NCBI GenBank assembly: GCA_003223325.1
Contig: QHYS01000265.1
Coordinates: 1-46,350, forward strand
Direction: 5' to 3'
DNA: 46,350 bases
Source of the DNA: Acidobacteriota bacterium
GTDB lineage: Bacteria; Acidobacteriota; Terriglobia; Acidiferrales; UBA7541
Shown here: positions 15,702-24,433 of the stretch, piece by piece
Numbering within the stretch: the first letter of the stretch is position 1
Layout of the letters: each line of letters starts with the position of its first letter
The notes under the pieces: model-generated
What the model saw: only the letters and a program-made list of their open reading frames with translations
Database searches by the model: none
Told to the model about the DNA's origin: nothing
Translations under genes and position numbers: made by a program

Positions 15702-17786
15702 CTACAGGAGGGGAATCAAAGAGTGAACTGTCAAATCGGCACTTTGAGAGGTGGCGTTATACGTTGCCGAGATCGTGACGGTAGTTGAGAAGATCACCAG
15801 ATTCGTCGGCACGGTGAATGTTGTACTGGTGGCTCCGGCCGGAACGAGCACGCTGGGCGGGACGCTGGCTACAGACGGGTCGCTGCTGGAAAGCGTGACC
15901 TGTACACCGCCCGCAGGAGCTGGTCCGTTCAGCGTCACAGTAGCAAAAGAGGGATTGCCCCCGGTAACACTCGTTGGGTTCAGCGTCAGCGAAGAGATAA
16001 TTAGGGGTATCACGGTGAGCGAGGCCGTTTGTGTTTGGCCAGCATAAGAGGCGAAGATGGTGACGGTGTTCGATGCGGCCACCCCGCTGGTATTCACGGT
16101 GAAAGTTGCAGTCGTGGCTCCACCCGGAATCGTCACGCTGGGTGGGACGTTAGCTACAGACGGGTCGCTGCTGGAAAGAATGACCTGCGCACCACCCGCA
16201 GGAGCTGGCCCGCTCAGTGTCACCGTACCGGTGGAAGGATTCCCGCCGATAACGGTCGTCGGGTTCAGCGACAATGGGGAGAGACTTGGCAGCAACGCTA
16301 GAGCTAAGAAGTTCGCAGTTATTTGTTGGACACCAGAAACAACGCCTTTGCTCGGCCCGTAACTGTCGAGACCGAGACTCCACCACACCGAACCGGTTGC
16401 AAAGACGTTGGCGCCGCTGGCTGCGGTGTAGATGCTCATGTCAGCGTAGACCTGTGGAGCGCCGGTGGGAAAGGGGGAGTGTGCAAGGTCGATCGTTCCA
16501 GGCGGCGAGTTGCTGTCAATCGAGTCGGTTTCGTATCCGAGAACGTTTGGAAGAACGTCGCCGTTGCTTAGGCCGGTGCCCCCGAAAAGCCAATGCGCAG
16601 TGTTTGTAACGACTATGTTGCCCGGGGTGGGATCAGAAATGCCGTTGTATTCAACACCGATCATCGCTCCTTCAGGCCGTATATTCCTCCAGAGCGTAGT
16701 AGTGTACCGAGGGTCCGAAGGGTGATCCATGGCAGCGAGCTCTTTGTATCCGACCATGGTCCGGTCCAGATCGCCGGTCGAGGACGGCTCGAAGCGAACC
16801 TGCCAGTAGGATGCGTTCGCGCCAAGGAATGCAAGGTGGATCCCGGCATCACGGGCTCCTTCCACATTGTCCCGCATGTTCCACGACCAATATTCGTCGT
16901 GTGCGGCGACTAGAAAAACCTTGTGCGAGAGCAGTAAGGTCGGATTTTCGTGAGTGTCGAGGTCGGTCGCATAGGTCACGTCGTAGCCCTGGCTCTCCAA
17001 CCATCGAACCATATTAATTTCATAGCCCACTCCTCCGTATAGACTCAGGAAATTCCCTGCGCCGAAGTTCGGCCAAAATGGCCGATTGAACGAGACCTTA
17101 TAGCCGGTCTTCTGACCAGCATACGTAGTGTAGAGAGAGCTGCCTCCCCATTCGTTGTATGCTAGGTAGGTTGCGAAGCTCGCCTGAGCTAGGATCGGCG
17201 CATTACGAGCATCGTCCCGCACCACGAAAACGATGTAGCTCTCCCCCCGAGGTGCCGACGTGGAAAGTTTGACGAGATAATATCCGCTGACCCAGTCTGT
17301 CGGGATCGTCAGGCTGTAGGAGACATTCCAGTTGCACTCCACCAGCCCGGTTCCTGCCGGCTGGAATATTGGCGGCTGTGGCATTGGTTGGACAACACCA
17401 GGTAGCGTGACGGGACCCAACATCAGGCGCCCCCCAAGTCCGTTGTACCAGCCAATCCGAAAAATCGATAGGTTGTAGGGGTTGGTATTAATCGTCCGGA
17501 TATAAAAGTTAATAGAATCTCCTTGGTTTACACTCGTACGAGAAGCATAACCCTGAATTTCAACGTTGGCGTAAACGTTGGGGTCGCTGCTACCTGAACC
17601 CCACATATTTGCTGGGTACGTTAACTGCCAAAGCGATGTTCCAGGTTTTGCATTTTCAACCGCAATTGAATCAGCAGCATGGAGTTGGACGACAATGTTG
17701 AAGCATAGACAAAAAGCTACCGCTTTGATTACGCGCTGGAAACATGATCTAGCCACTTTCGTCTCCGATCTGCCTGCTGCCGGCAT
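15702..17786 (-). CDS. Secreted protein with DMFA (N,N-dimethylformamidase beta)-like domain and two beta-sandwich repeats
   Basis: About 694 residues from the ATG at 17786 (MPAAGRSETK, then a signal peptide ending LHAADS); the frame is open to 17861. The main part carries an all-beta N-terminal module (YASRTSVNQGDSINFYI, FRIGWYNGLGGR) and the large domain typical of N,N-dimethylformamidase beta-like proteins: YLAYNEWGGSSLY, GYDVTYATDLDTHEN, VAAHDEYWSWNMRDNVE and LAFLGANASYWQVR. The C-terminus holds two copies of an 85-90 residue repeat (SLNPTTVIGGNPSTGTVTL, then LTLNPTSVTGGNPSFATVTL), a Big-like sandwich. The substrate is unlikely to be dimethylformamide; family members near polysaccharide genes are of unknown function. 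It converges with the beta-helix protein at 12330-15608. Confidence 0.7.
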   Translation of the reverse strand: MPAAGRSETKVARSCFQRVIKAVAFCLCFNIVVQLHAADSIAVENAKPGTSLWQLTYPANMWGSGSSDPNVYANVEIQGYASRTSVNQGDSINFYIRTINTNPYNLSIFRIGWYNGLGGRLMLGPVTLPGVVQPMPQPPIFQPAGTGLVECNWNVSYSLTIPTDWVSGYYLVKLSTSAPRGESYIVFVVRDDARNAPILAQASFATYLAYNEWGGSSLYTTYAGQKTGYKVSFNRPFWPNFGAGNFLSLYGGVGYEINMVRWLESQGYDVTYATDLDTHENPTLLLSHKVFLVAAHDEYWSWNMRDNVEGARDAGIHLAFLGANASYWQVRFEPSSTGDLDRTMVGYKELAAMDHPSDPRYTTTLWRNIRPEGAMIGVEYNGISDPTPGNIVVTNTAHWLFGGTGLSNGDVLPNVLGYETDSIDSNSPPGTIDLAHSPFPTGAPQVYADMSIYTAASGANVFATGSVWWSLGLDSYGPSKGVVSGVQQITANFLALALLPSLSPLSLNPTTVIGGNPSTGTVTLSGPAPAGGAQVILSSSDPSVANVPPSVTIPGGATTATFTVNTSGVAASNTVTIFASYAGQTQTASLTVIPLIISSLTLNPTSVTGGNPSFATVTLNGPAPAGGVQVTLSSSDPSVASVPPSVLVPAGATSTTFTVPTNLVIFSTTVTISATYNATSQSADLTVHSLIPLL

Positions 17787-18100
17787 CAATGACACCGCAG
17801 AGACAGGATGGCGGTTTGGGTCACCCCACTGCTTTGCCGAGATCCGGCAAAGACGTTGCACTGACCGATAGTGCTTGAACGTGTGTACCTTATTAATAGA
17901 GGGACGGGCCTGCCTTGTGCTTTGAGGAACAAGGCGAATCTGAACCCGAGATATCCATCACAAACTGGGAAAGCGTCAGAGCTACCCCCGTTAAGAGTCC
18001 CATGCGAATGGTAGGGTTCGCGCTCCTACCGGCCGGCGCAAAGCCCGGTTCGCACGGACTTCGTGGGTGTCCTTCAATCAATTCAATGCGTTGACTAATC
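17787..18100. other. Gap between the DMFA-like gene and the broken asparagine synthetase
   Basis: Nothing recognised. A reverse-strand open frame running from within the synthetase (18303 to 17893) has no ribosome-binding site or familiar sequence and is taken as chance. Confidence 0.4.
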
Positions 18101-20094
18101 TCAAGCTCCGCCGCAACGGCGAGCAATAGGGCGGAAGAGACAATTATCGTCCACCGAATCGGCAGGGCCTCGTTGCCAACCAGATGCAGAGTTACAGACC
18201 GAACTGGGACGTGTGTCAGGCCGCTGGAATCGCCGCTCGAAGTGCCGCAGCCAGATTTCAAGGATGAGACATTTCCACAGCAGACCAGAATAGTCGCGCG
18301 CACCGCGCAAATGGTCTCGGAAGTAGGCTTCCAAGTTAGGCATCTGGAGATATCGATTTACAGATGCCCTAGACGAAAGGACATGATCCAAGTAGTACTC
18401 TCGCAATTCGTTGCGCAACCAGCGGCTAACGGGGACTCCAAAACCCCGTTTGAACCGGTGAAATACTTCAGCCGGAAGCAAATCCCTGAACGCCCTCTTC
18501 AGCAGCCACTTCTGGTTCCGGCCGCGAATCCGCTGATTGTCGGGGAGGGTGTTGGCGAACTCGATCACTTCATTGTCAAGAAACGGGACACGAATTTCGA
18601 GCCCGTGTGCCATGCCCCCCTTATCCGACTTCTCCAAATAGGTGCCTGGGAGCCAGAATTGCTGGTCCGCTAGACAAAGGTGACTGACGGTGCCCGTGTC
18701 CAGTTCATCGGGATAGCACTCCTGAATACAGGTTTCGACAGCTACTCTTCTTAGCCATTCCGGCTTCAAAACAGTTTCGATCGGGATCTCGCTCTCGAGG
18801 TAAGAGGAGTATCGAGCCGGGGCACCTCTCCTCTCCATGGCTCGCAGAACGACCTGGAAGCGACGGGGCCCCCAAGCGACACGACTAAGGTGCAGAGCGC
18901 GAACTAACATGCACAGCCCCGAACCAAATCGACCGAGTGACCGGATCACCTTCTCGAACTGGTAGCGACGGTAGCCCCCAAAGAGCTCATCCGAGCCCTC
19001 ACCCGCAAGTGCGACAGTGACTTGGGATCGAACCATCCGGCTGAGCAGGAACATGTTCAGGGCCGCGGCGTCGGCGAACGGCTCGTCGTAATGCCAGACC
19101 AACGCTGGGCATGGTCGATTTCGTCGTAATCCGGCCCCATGCCGGGATACCCAAGCGTGAAGGCCATCGTTTTCTCCGGGCCCAACAGCTGTGCCGTCAG
19201 AGCCGTCAGGATCGAGGAGTCAACTCCCCCACTGAGCAGCACGCCCACTGGCACGTCCGCAACTAGTTGACGGGCCACTGCTGCCGACAGCACTCTCCTC
19301 AATTCGCCTGCTGCGCTCTTGTCTTTGCGCGAGACGGGATGCCATCGGGGTCGCGGCCAGAACCGGCCGACGCTGATGACCAAGGAAGGATTGCCCAGCG
19401 TAGGTTCGTGGACTGTCATAACCTCGCCTGGCTCCAGTTGGCGCACACCTTCAAGCACGTGGTTCTCGCCATAGCAGTGCCCATAAGTGAAGAAGGCAGC
19501 CAGTCCGTCCGCACTGATCCTGGAACCGAAGCGCTGCATCCGAAAGAAAAACTTGGCTTCCGAGGCGAAGAGGAAAACATCCTTGTGCGCCCAGACATAC
19601 AGTGGCTTGATACCCGTGCGGTCACGCGCTAAGTACAGTCGTCGGCTTTCACGGTCGTAGAGGGCGAGGGCAAACATCCCGTTCAGGCGAGTCAGGAAGT
19701 CAGGTCCCCACAAGGCAAATCCTTCTACGATGACCTCGGTGTCGGAATAGCCCCGCCAGCTGCGCACACCGGTTCTCTTAGCCAACGGAGTGAATGAATG
19801 ACACCGCACAGCGGTGCGCTGCCACTCTTGCTCTATTTCCGCCCGCAGTTGTTGGAAGTTGTAAACCTCACCGTTATAGCAGAGCACGATGCGTTCGTCG
19901 GCCGAAAGCATTGGTTGATTGCCAGTGGGGCTCAGATCAATGACGGCTAGGCGCCAATGTAGAAGGCATACGCCAGTTTCCTGCCACGAGCCGAAGTTGT
20001 CGGGACCTCGGTGAGCCAAGACCGCTCTGTTTTCGCCGCTGGCATCGGGCCAGACCCGAGCTGTCCGCCCAAACGCGCCTGCAATTCCACACAT
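18101..20094 (-). pseudogene. asnB: Glutamine-hydrolysing asparagine synthetase (AsnB-type), broken by deletion and frameshift
   Basis: The N-terminal half begins MCGIAGAFG with the required nucleophile Cys2 (start 20094), then AHRGPDNFGSW, RLAVIDLSPTGNQPM and LCYNGEVYNF, the class II glutaminase. The synthetase domain opens with VGVLLSGGVDSSILTAL, the ATP pyrophosphatase loop. Near 19100 the text jumps from DYDEIDHAQ directly to LVWHYDEPFADAAALNMF in another frame. The family has about 30-35 more residues between these, so roughly 100 bp are missing and the frame is shifted. The rest, including VALAGEGSDELFGGYRRY, stays open to 18101. AsnB homologues in exopolysaccharide loci amidate or modify sugar or peptide substrates; this copy should be inactive unless the deletion is an assembly error. 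Confidence 0.85.
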
Positions 20095-20105
20095 AGATCG
20101 ATCCA

Positions 20106-20387
20106 TTAACTCATGAGGGTTTGGCAGCAGACAGTCCGAGGGCAGAGCACCGAGCGATCCGCTGCGAGCCTGGGAAGACTGAAACGCGCTTCGAAGCGTT
20201 GCCGGTCGAGCCGGCTATCCGTATACCGCGGAAGTTTGACGGGGTAATATTCCCTAGTGCAGTTCCAATCGTTCAGTCGTGCGAACGGCCAGGGAGAGTA
20301 CTGCTCCACCTGATACTGAAGCGTACACCGCGGACCCACGAAGGTCATATCCCCGCGAAGCACGTTCCCTAGTTGAGGCAAGATCAT
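20106..20387 (-). pseudogene. Bacterial sugar transferase (phosphoglycosyl transferase) C-terminal relic
   Basis: The minus strand reads ILPQLGNVLRGDMTFVGPR, the hallmark [21 protein letters not shown] of phosphoglycosyl transferases, followed by QVEQYSPWPFARLNDWN. The expected PGITG-WQVNGR segment is already scrambled. The N-terminal membrane part is absent. The frame ends in TAATG overlapping the open frame of the synthetase relic. A complete member of the family is at 26901-27533. Confidence 0.7.
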
Positions 20388-20718
20388 GATTGGGCCCCTC
20401 GCCTTTCACATTTCTCCTCCGATGGGGCGCATCGGCCCATGAGACGGCGATACTGCACGGGCATGAAAAGACGAGCCAGCCAGCGAGCCGGCGGGCGGAG
20501 GCGAATAAACGCGGGATAGTGCATGTGGCGATAACCAAGTTCAGCTTTGTAGCGCTCCCGCGAGTCTTTCAGGGAACGCATTCCATTGACGGCCCCTATG
20601 GATTCCAGGCGAGTGGCCCGAGCTGATGCAGGCGTAGTTCAGCACTTCAGGTGCAGGGCCGAGCGAGCTTAATGTTTTAGACGGCGGTTCCCATTCGTTC
20701 ATGCTGGTCCAGAATTGC
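20388..20718 (-). other. Probable decayed coding sequence, family unknown
   Basis: A minus-strand frame ending near 20387 gives ERYKAELGYRHMHYPAFIRL with RPPARWLARLF, which looks like genuine protein sequence, perhaps the C-terminus of a lost glycosyltransferase-like gene. It has no clear beginning, and the sequence between it and 20718 has frame changes. I cannot name the family. Confidence 0.25.
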
Positions 20719-21834
20719 TTATGCTCGATATTGAGGAAAGAACCCCGGGCGGACTTGCCAATCCGGCTCGAACTTGAAGCGTCTTTCAACTAGCTCGCAA
20801 TAGCGCAAGGCGTCCGTGATCACTTCCAGCGTGTGGTACCGGTATACGTTGCCGCCGAAGCTTCTTTTGAATTCGAACAAACTGTCCGAATTGCTTACTC
20901 CGCCTCCTAAATGGAGGAGTTTGCAACCACGTCCTCGAGCCCACTGCGCACCTGCGTTCATCAATAACGTTCCTGCACCGAGTTCACGGCCTTGCTCGTT
21001 AGAACCACCAAGGTGGTAATGGGTGAATTGTCGGTCTGCCAGAAAGAGGTAGCCCCCAACGACTTTGCGATCCAGCCACGCCAATGCAACTGCTACGTTG
21101 TCCGGCAGCCTACTTCCAAGAGACAGATAGTACGCAGTAGGGAAAAGATAGAACGAAGTAGCCTTGAGGCAGACCATTCGCTCTTCGTAAATTTTTTGGA
21201 AGAGTTCTAGCGCCTCCTGTAAAGGAAGATCGGTTCCGCTCCAAGAAACGCGCAAGGTATGCTGCGCATGATTCAAAGCGCGACGACGGCGTTCGTGCAA
21301 TCCCAGGGGTCGCTGGCGCGCGCCATCCCATTTGGTTAAATCGACAGCTACTGTGGACATGCGAAACTGAAGCACGCTAGCGTGCCGCGACAACTGATCG
21401 TGGTCAAGCCAGCTTTCTTGGGCCAACAAAGGGTGCAGGCGAATGAAACAGCTAACGATGCCTGCCTCCCGACACCACCGCTGCAGCTCTTCCAGCAATG
21501 TAGCCACATCGAGTTTCGTCAAAGGTTCGGTTTGAGAAAGCGGTAACAGCCCTCCATATCCATAAGGAGTGATGGCATCGACACCGGGCTCACGGCGAGC
21601 GAAAGGAAGGTCGGAGAGTGGTCTTAACAGCAGGGGCAAGAGTAAAGGCGCTTGATTCGCGTTGAGAATTAGTCCAATCGCTTTGCCGTGACCTGCTGCT
21701 TCTGACGCCAAGGCATACCCGGCCCGGTAATACACATCCGGAATTGGCGCGTGGTCGACAAGTTCGTCCCAGCGTGAGGCATCCTGCGGGTCGCTTGCGA
21801 CTAAGACCTGGGCTCCACAAACGGAAGTAGTCAT
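20719..21834 (-). CDS. FemAB-like GNAT acyltransferase of exopolysaccharide loci
   Basis: A 371-residue protein of the FemAB/GNAT-6 type: an N-terminal half with DVYYRAGYALASEAAGHG and PYGYGGLLP, and a C-terminal GNAT-like half with LFQKIYEERM, VGGYLFLADRQFTHYHLGGS, LLMNAGAQWARGRGCKLLHL and FEFKRSFGG. Relatives accompany XrtA/PEP-CTERM-type exopolysaccharide clusters and probably transfer an acyl or aminoacyl group to a sugar or lipid-linked intermediate; the exact substrate is unknown. It is the last intact gene of the leftward operon, about 180 bp after the PglA-like gene, and is followed by relics of a sugar transferase and an asparagine synthetase, genes often found with it. No exosortase is present in the window. 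Confidence 0.75.
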   Translation of the reverse strand: MTTSVCGAQVLVASDPQDASRWDELVDHAPIPDVYYRAGYALASEAAGHGKAIGLILNANQAPLLLPLLLRPLSDLPFARREPGVDAITPYGYGGLLPLSQTEPLTKLDVATLLEELQRWCREAGIVSCFIRLHPLLAQESWLDHDQLSRHASVLQFRMSTVAVDLTKWDGARQRPLGLHERRRRALNHAQHTLRVSWSGTDLPLQEALELFQKIYEERMVCLKATSFYLFPTAYYLSLGSRLPDNVAVALAWLDRKVVGGYLFLADRQFTHYHLGGSNEQGRELGAGTLLMNAGAQWARGRGCKLLHLGGGVSNSDSLFEFKRSFGGNVYRYHTLEVITDALRYCELVERRFKFEPDWQVRPGFFPQYRA

Positions 21835-22012
21835 CGTGACTCAATGTCTTCTTTGGCTCTGAGGACTCTCGTCACATACATATCAGTCTCTTGGAGTGCG
21901 AAGCGAGCAGTCCCGCAGATTTAGCTCTGGGATTCGCCGCAGATCTCAAAGCTTTAGCGGAGCTATGATTTTGGTCCTGGTTCGCGTCGCTCTGAATACC
22001 AGGCGGTGAAGA

Positions 22013-23317
22013 TTAGTATGTCTCAGAGGTGATATTCCCAAACGGCCTTTCTACCGCTCCTTTTTGGCGATGCGTCATTGGTAACGGTAGACCTCTCGTC
22101 CGCAAGAACCTCAGGTATTCCTGAGAGAGTGCTTCCCACACCTGTTCTTGTCGAAACTCGCGGAGGACACGGTCGCGGGCCCCCTGGGCTAGTTTGGCGG
22201 CCAGCACCTTATCCGTAAGAAGCATTCTCACCGCTTCGGCAAGCCCTGCCCCGTCGCCAACCGGAAAGAGCAAGCCGGTTTCACCGTGTATCACGACGTC
22301 AACGGTCCCAGTCGCTCGCGCCGCTGCTACCGGTATGCCAGCAGCGTTTGCTTCCAAAACGACATTGGGAAGCCCTTCCCTATGGCTCGGTAGAACCAGA
22401 ACATCCATCGCCGCATAGTAAGGGGCCGGGTCGTCGATCAACCCAGCAAGAATCACGTGCCGATGTTCCTGTAGACATTTGCGAATCTCGCCGGGGAGGG
22501 GGTCTTCGTCCTCGAAAAGTCCCAGCAGCAACAAGCGAAGATCCGGGAATTGGTGGCTCAGTTGCAAGAAAGCTTTAACAAGTTCCGGAATGCCTTTGTC
22601 GCGGGTCAAACGCCCAACAAAGCCGACGACAGGTGCCAGGGAAGGAATTCCCAATTTGCTCCGTAACTCTGGAGCTCGTCCGGTCATTAGTGGTGTTGTT
22701 TCAAAATGCGAGACATCTACTCCATTACTGCTCCCGGAGCCCAAAACTACTGCTTTTTCAGGACTCGTGAGCCCAGAGGCAAGGGCCTTGTCGCGCAGGC
22801 TTTTGCTAACACATACGACCCTATGGGCAAGACGGCAAGACAAATGATCCGCACCAACCAAAATCCACCTCATTAGGCCTTTCGTGGTTTCGAAGCGCAA
22901 ACCGCGAAGCGTGAAGAAGCGGCAAGGGACCCCGCTCAACCAGGCTGCAATCCCCCCCAGCAGACCGGCCTTTGGTGTGCCCACATTAGTGATTGTCGGG
23001 CGAAGCGCGCGCATTACTCGGTACAGACACCACAGTGTCACCAGGTCTGATAAGACAGCAATGTCCCGCGCCATCGGCATTTCGATTGTAGTTACGCCTT
23101 CCACGCTGGCCGCTTCAAGATTCTTTCCTGCCGAGGAGATGACCACCACATCGAACCCTCTATCTCGAAGGTACGGCAGTTGGCCTTGCAGGGCTCGGAC
23201 CGTGCAAGAGGCTGTGACAACATTCAGCACCATGGGTCGGCTCGAGCTCATGACGATTTTGGAACCATGCTGCAGGATGTCATGCACGTGCCAATGGCCT
23301 GTTTTGGGCGCTGACAT
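22013..23317 (-). CDS. GT4 glycosyltransferase, PglA/WbpU-like
   Basis: About 434 residues in the GT-B fold. Landmarks: MVLNVVTASCTVRALQGQL at the N-terminus, VGTPKAGLLGGIAAWLSGVP, FFTLRGLRFETTKGL, VVCVSKSLRDKA, VLGSGSSNGVDVSHF, FVGRLTRDKGIPELV and the EX7E motif in HREGLPNVVLEANAAG. These are typical of transferases that add the second sugar, often GalNAc-like, to an undecaprenyl-diphosphate sugar. The start is uncertain. The ATG at 23317 descends from the start of a different gene (duplication with 27499-27533), giving an 11-residue chimeric beginning; the next sensible ATG is 23251, just before the conserved N-terminus. The open frame to 23380 is not a real start. Confidence 0.85.
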   Translation of the reverse strand: MSAPKTGHWHVHDILQHGSKIVMSSSRPMVLNVVTASCTVRALQGQLPYLRDRGFDVVVISSAGKNLEAASVEGVTTIEMPMARDIAVLSDLVTLWCLYRVMRALRPTITNVGTPKAGLLGGIAAWLSGVPCRFFTLRGLRFETTKGLMRWILVGADHLSCRLAHRVVCVSKSLRDKALASGLTSPEKAVVLGSGSSNGVDVSHFETTPLMTGRAPELRSKLGIPSLAPVVGFVGRLTRDKGIPELVKAFLQLSHQFPDLRLLLLGLFEDEDPLPGEIRKCLQEHRHVILAGLIDDPAPYYAAMDVLVLPSHREGLPNVVLEANAAGIPVAAARATGTVDVVIHGETGLLFPVGDGAGLAEAVRMLLTDKVLAAKLAQGARDRVLREFRQEQVWEALSQEYLRFLRTRGLPLPMTHRQKGAVERPFGNITSETY

Positions 23318-23476
23318 AATCAAAGAAGTCTCTCCCTTTCCGGGTTTGTCACTCCCGACGGTGGGGAACCACCTATCCACTTACTTGGAGTTCCGAGAAG
23401 CGAGCGGCGGCGCGGAAAGGCTCGCGAGCTGTTGCCCCGATTGCAGACGTGCAGCCTAAAGGACGCTCTGACTCGT
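23284..23476 (-). repeat. Internal duplication, copy 1 (193 bp)
   Basis: Homologous to 27499-27645: the end of the DUF4091 gene, the intergenic gap and the first codons of the phosphoglycosyl transferase. This copy has about 46 bp extra between the gene tail and the start codon and has lost one G shortly after the ATG. Homology stops abruptly at 23284, where the PglA-like gene begins. Confidence 0.85.
23381..23476 (-). pseudogene. DUF4091 gene tail, relic
   Basis: The minus strand reads QSVL, stop, AARLQSGQQLASLSA and ends at TAA 23381-23383. The intact gene at 27568 ends QSVLEAARLRSGRQLDSLSRAR. An in-frame TAG and the absence of anything upstream show it is a dead fragment. It lies between the methyltransferase (stop 23630) and the PglA-like gene. 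Confidence 0.8.
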
Positions 23477-23629
23477 AGTCGTGAATTTTCATCTCGTGCA
23501 GTTAAGTCGCATCGATGTCCCTCGCGAGGGGTCCTTCCACATTGCCCTGCTGGGCATTGCTGCCGTGCCCTGAAATCGGATGGAGAAGACTCGGCGCAGT
23601 ACACGCCGCCGCACGGAGCTTAAACCTAC

Positions 23630-24433
23630 TCACCGGGCTAAGACCAGAAGTCCAGACCCCCCGAGGACTCGGACAGCAAGGTCTGGACGAATGCTGAAAC
23701 AAATCTTCCTGACCGGCGAGAAAAGAATTTTATGCAGAGTTGCGGTGGCAAGTTCGATCCCTCGCGGGGTATAGAAGTAGTCCAGGATCTCGTAGCCTAC
23801 GTCTTTCAACGTTTCCAGTGCTGTGTCCTTAGTGAAATAATGGATGTGTCCATATTGTTCGCGGTTCTCCATGATGGCTCGTTTGCGAAACACAGTCTGC
23901 ACGCTCAAATCAAGCGGGATGTGGAAAATTTTCAAATCACTTTTCGGCCTGATTCCGGGCAGAAAGCCGAAGTAGTCCTCAACGTGCTCAAAGACATCGA
24001 GTACCAGAATCAGATCGAAAAACGCGTCCTCCTCCCGACTGATGTCGGCCAATTTGAACTGAAGCTTTTCGTTTGTCCGGCTCTCACACATCTTTATCGC
24101 TTGCGGCGAGATCTCGTAGCCGCAAAAACGGCACGATTTGTCCAGTTTGCCCTGCAACAGTCTGAGCACTTCGCCCGCACCGCATCCCACCTCGCATATG
24201 GTAGTCGGCTGCAGACGGTTTCTCTCTAACATTCGCAGGATTTGCTTGACCTTAAACGGCGATTCGTCAGTGTGCCAAAGAGGATTCTTCTCTAGGTATT
24301 CACCGTTCGTGTAGATATTCCGATCGAGCCCTTTGCGGATGGTCTTGGGCACAGTGTCCGGCGGGAGGCACTGCTGAAGAGATAGCGCGACGTCCAGCGG
24401 CTCTAACCGAGAGCGTTCCTGCGGGTGATTCAT
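23630..24433 (-). CDS. Class I SAM-dependent methyltransferase
   Basis: A 267-residue protein with YLEKNPLWHTDESPFKVKQI near the N-terminus and the SAM-binding motif TICEVGCGAGEVLRLL (about 78-93), GYEISPQAIKMCE, FFDLILVLDVFEHVEDYFGF (about 138-157) and KIFHIPLDLSVQTVFRKRAI. Probably methylates a sugar hydroxyl or carboxyl in the exopolysaccharide. It is a clear paralogue of the protein at 35440-36195 along its whole length. Its ATG overlaps the stop of the upstream FAD oxidoreductase (ATGA, 24430-24433), so the two are translationally coupled. Confidence 0.85.
   Translation of the reverse strand: MNHPQERSRLEPLDVALSLQQCLPPDTVPKTIRKGLDRNIYTNGEYLEKNPLWHTDESPFKVKQILRMLERNRLQPTTICEVGCGAGEVLRLLQGKLDKSCRFCGYEISPQAIKMCESRTNEKLQFKLADISREEDAFFDLILVLDVFEHVEDYFGFLPGIRPKSDLKIFHIPLDLSVQTVFRKRAIMENREQYGHIHYFTKDTALETLKDVGYEILDYFYTPRGIELATATLHKILFSPVRKICFSIRPDLAVRVLGGSGLLVLAR

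Noticed and set aside
15661-15715. TTTAGTTAG followed by AGGAGGGG, similar to the region before gvpA, as a ribosome-binding site for a plus-strand gene
   Set aside because: The purine run is the complement of the last codons of the DMFA-like gene, and no sensible plus-strand frame follows.
17893-18303. A 136-codon minus-strand open frame overlapping the end of the asparagine synthetase relic
   Set aside because: It overlaps the better-supported synthetase frame, has no ribosome-binding site, and the translation resembles no protein pattern.
20719-21834. An XrtA/exosortase (PEP-CTERM) system, suggested by the FemAB-like and asnB-type genes
   Set aside because: No exosortase, PEP-CTERM substrate or PrsK/PrsR pair was found in the window, so only the glycan part can be claimed.
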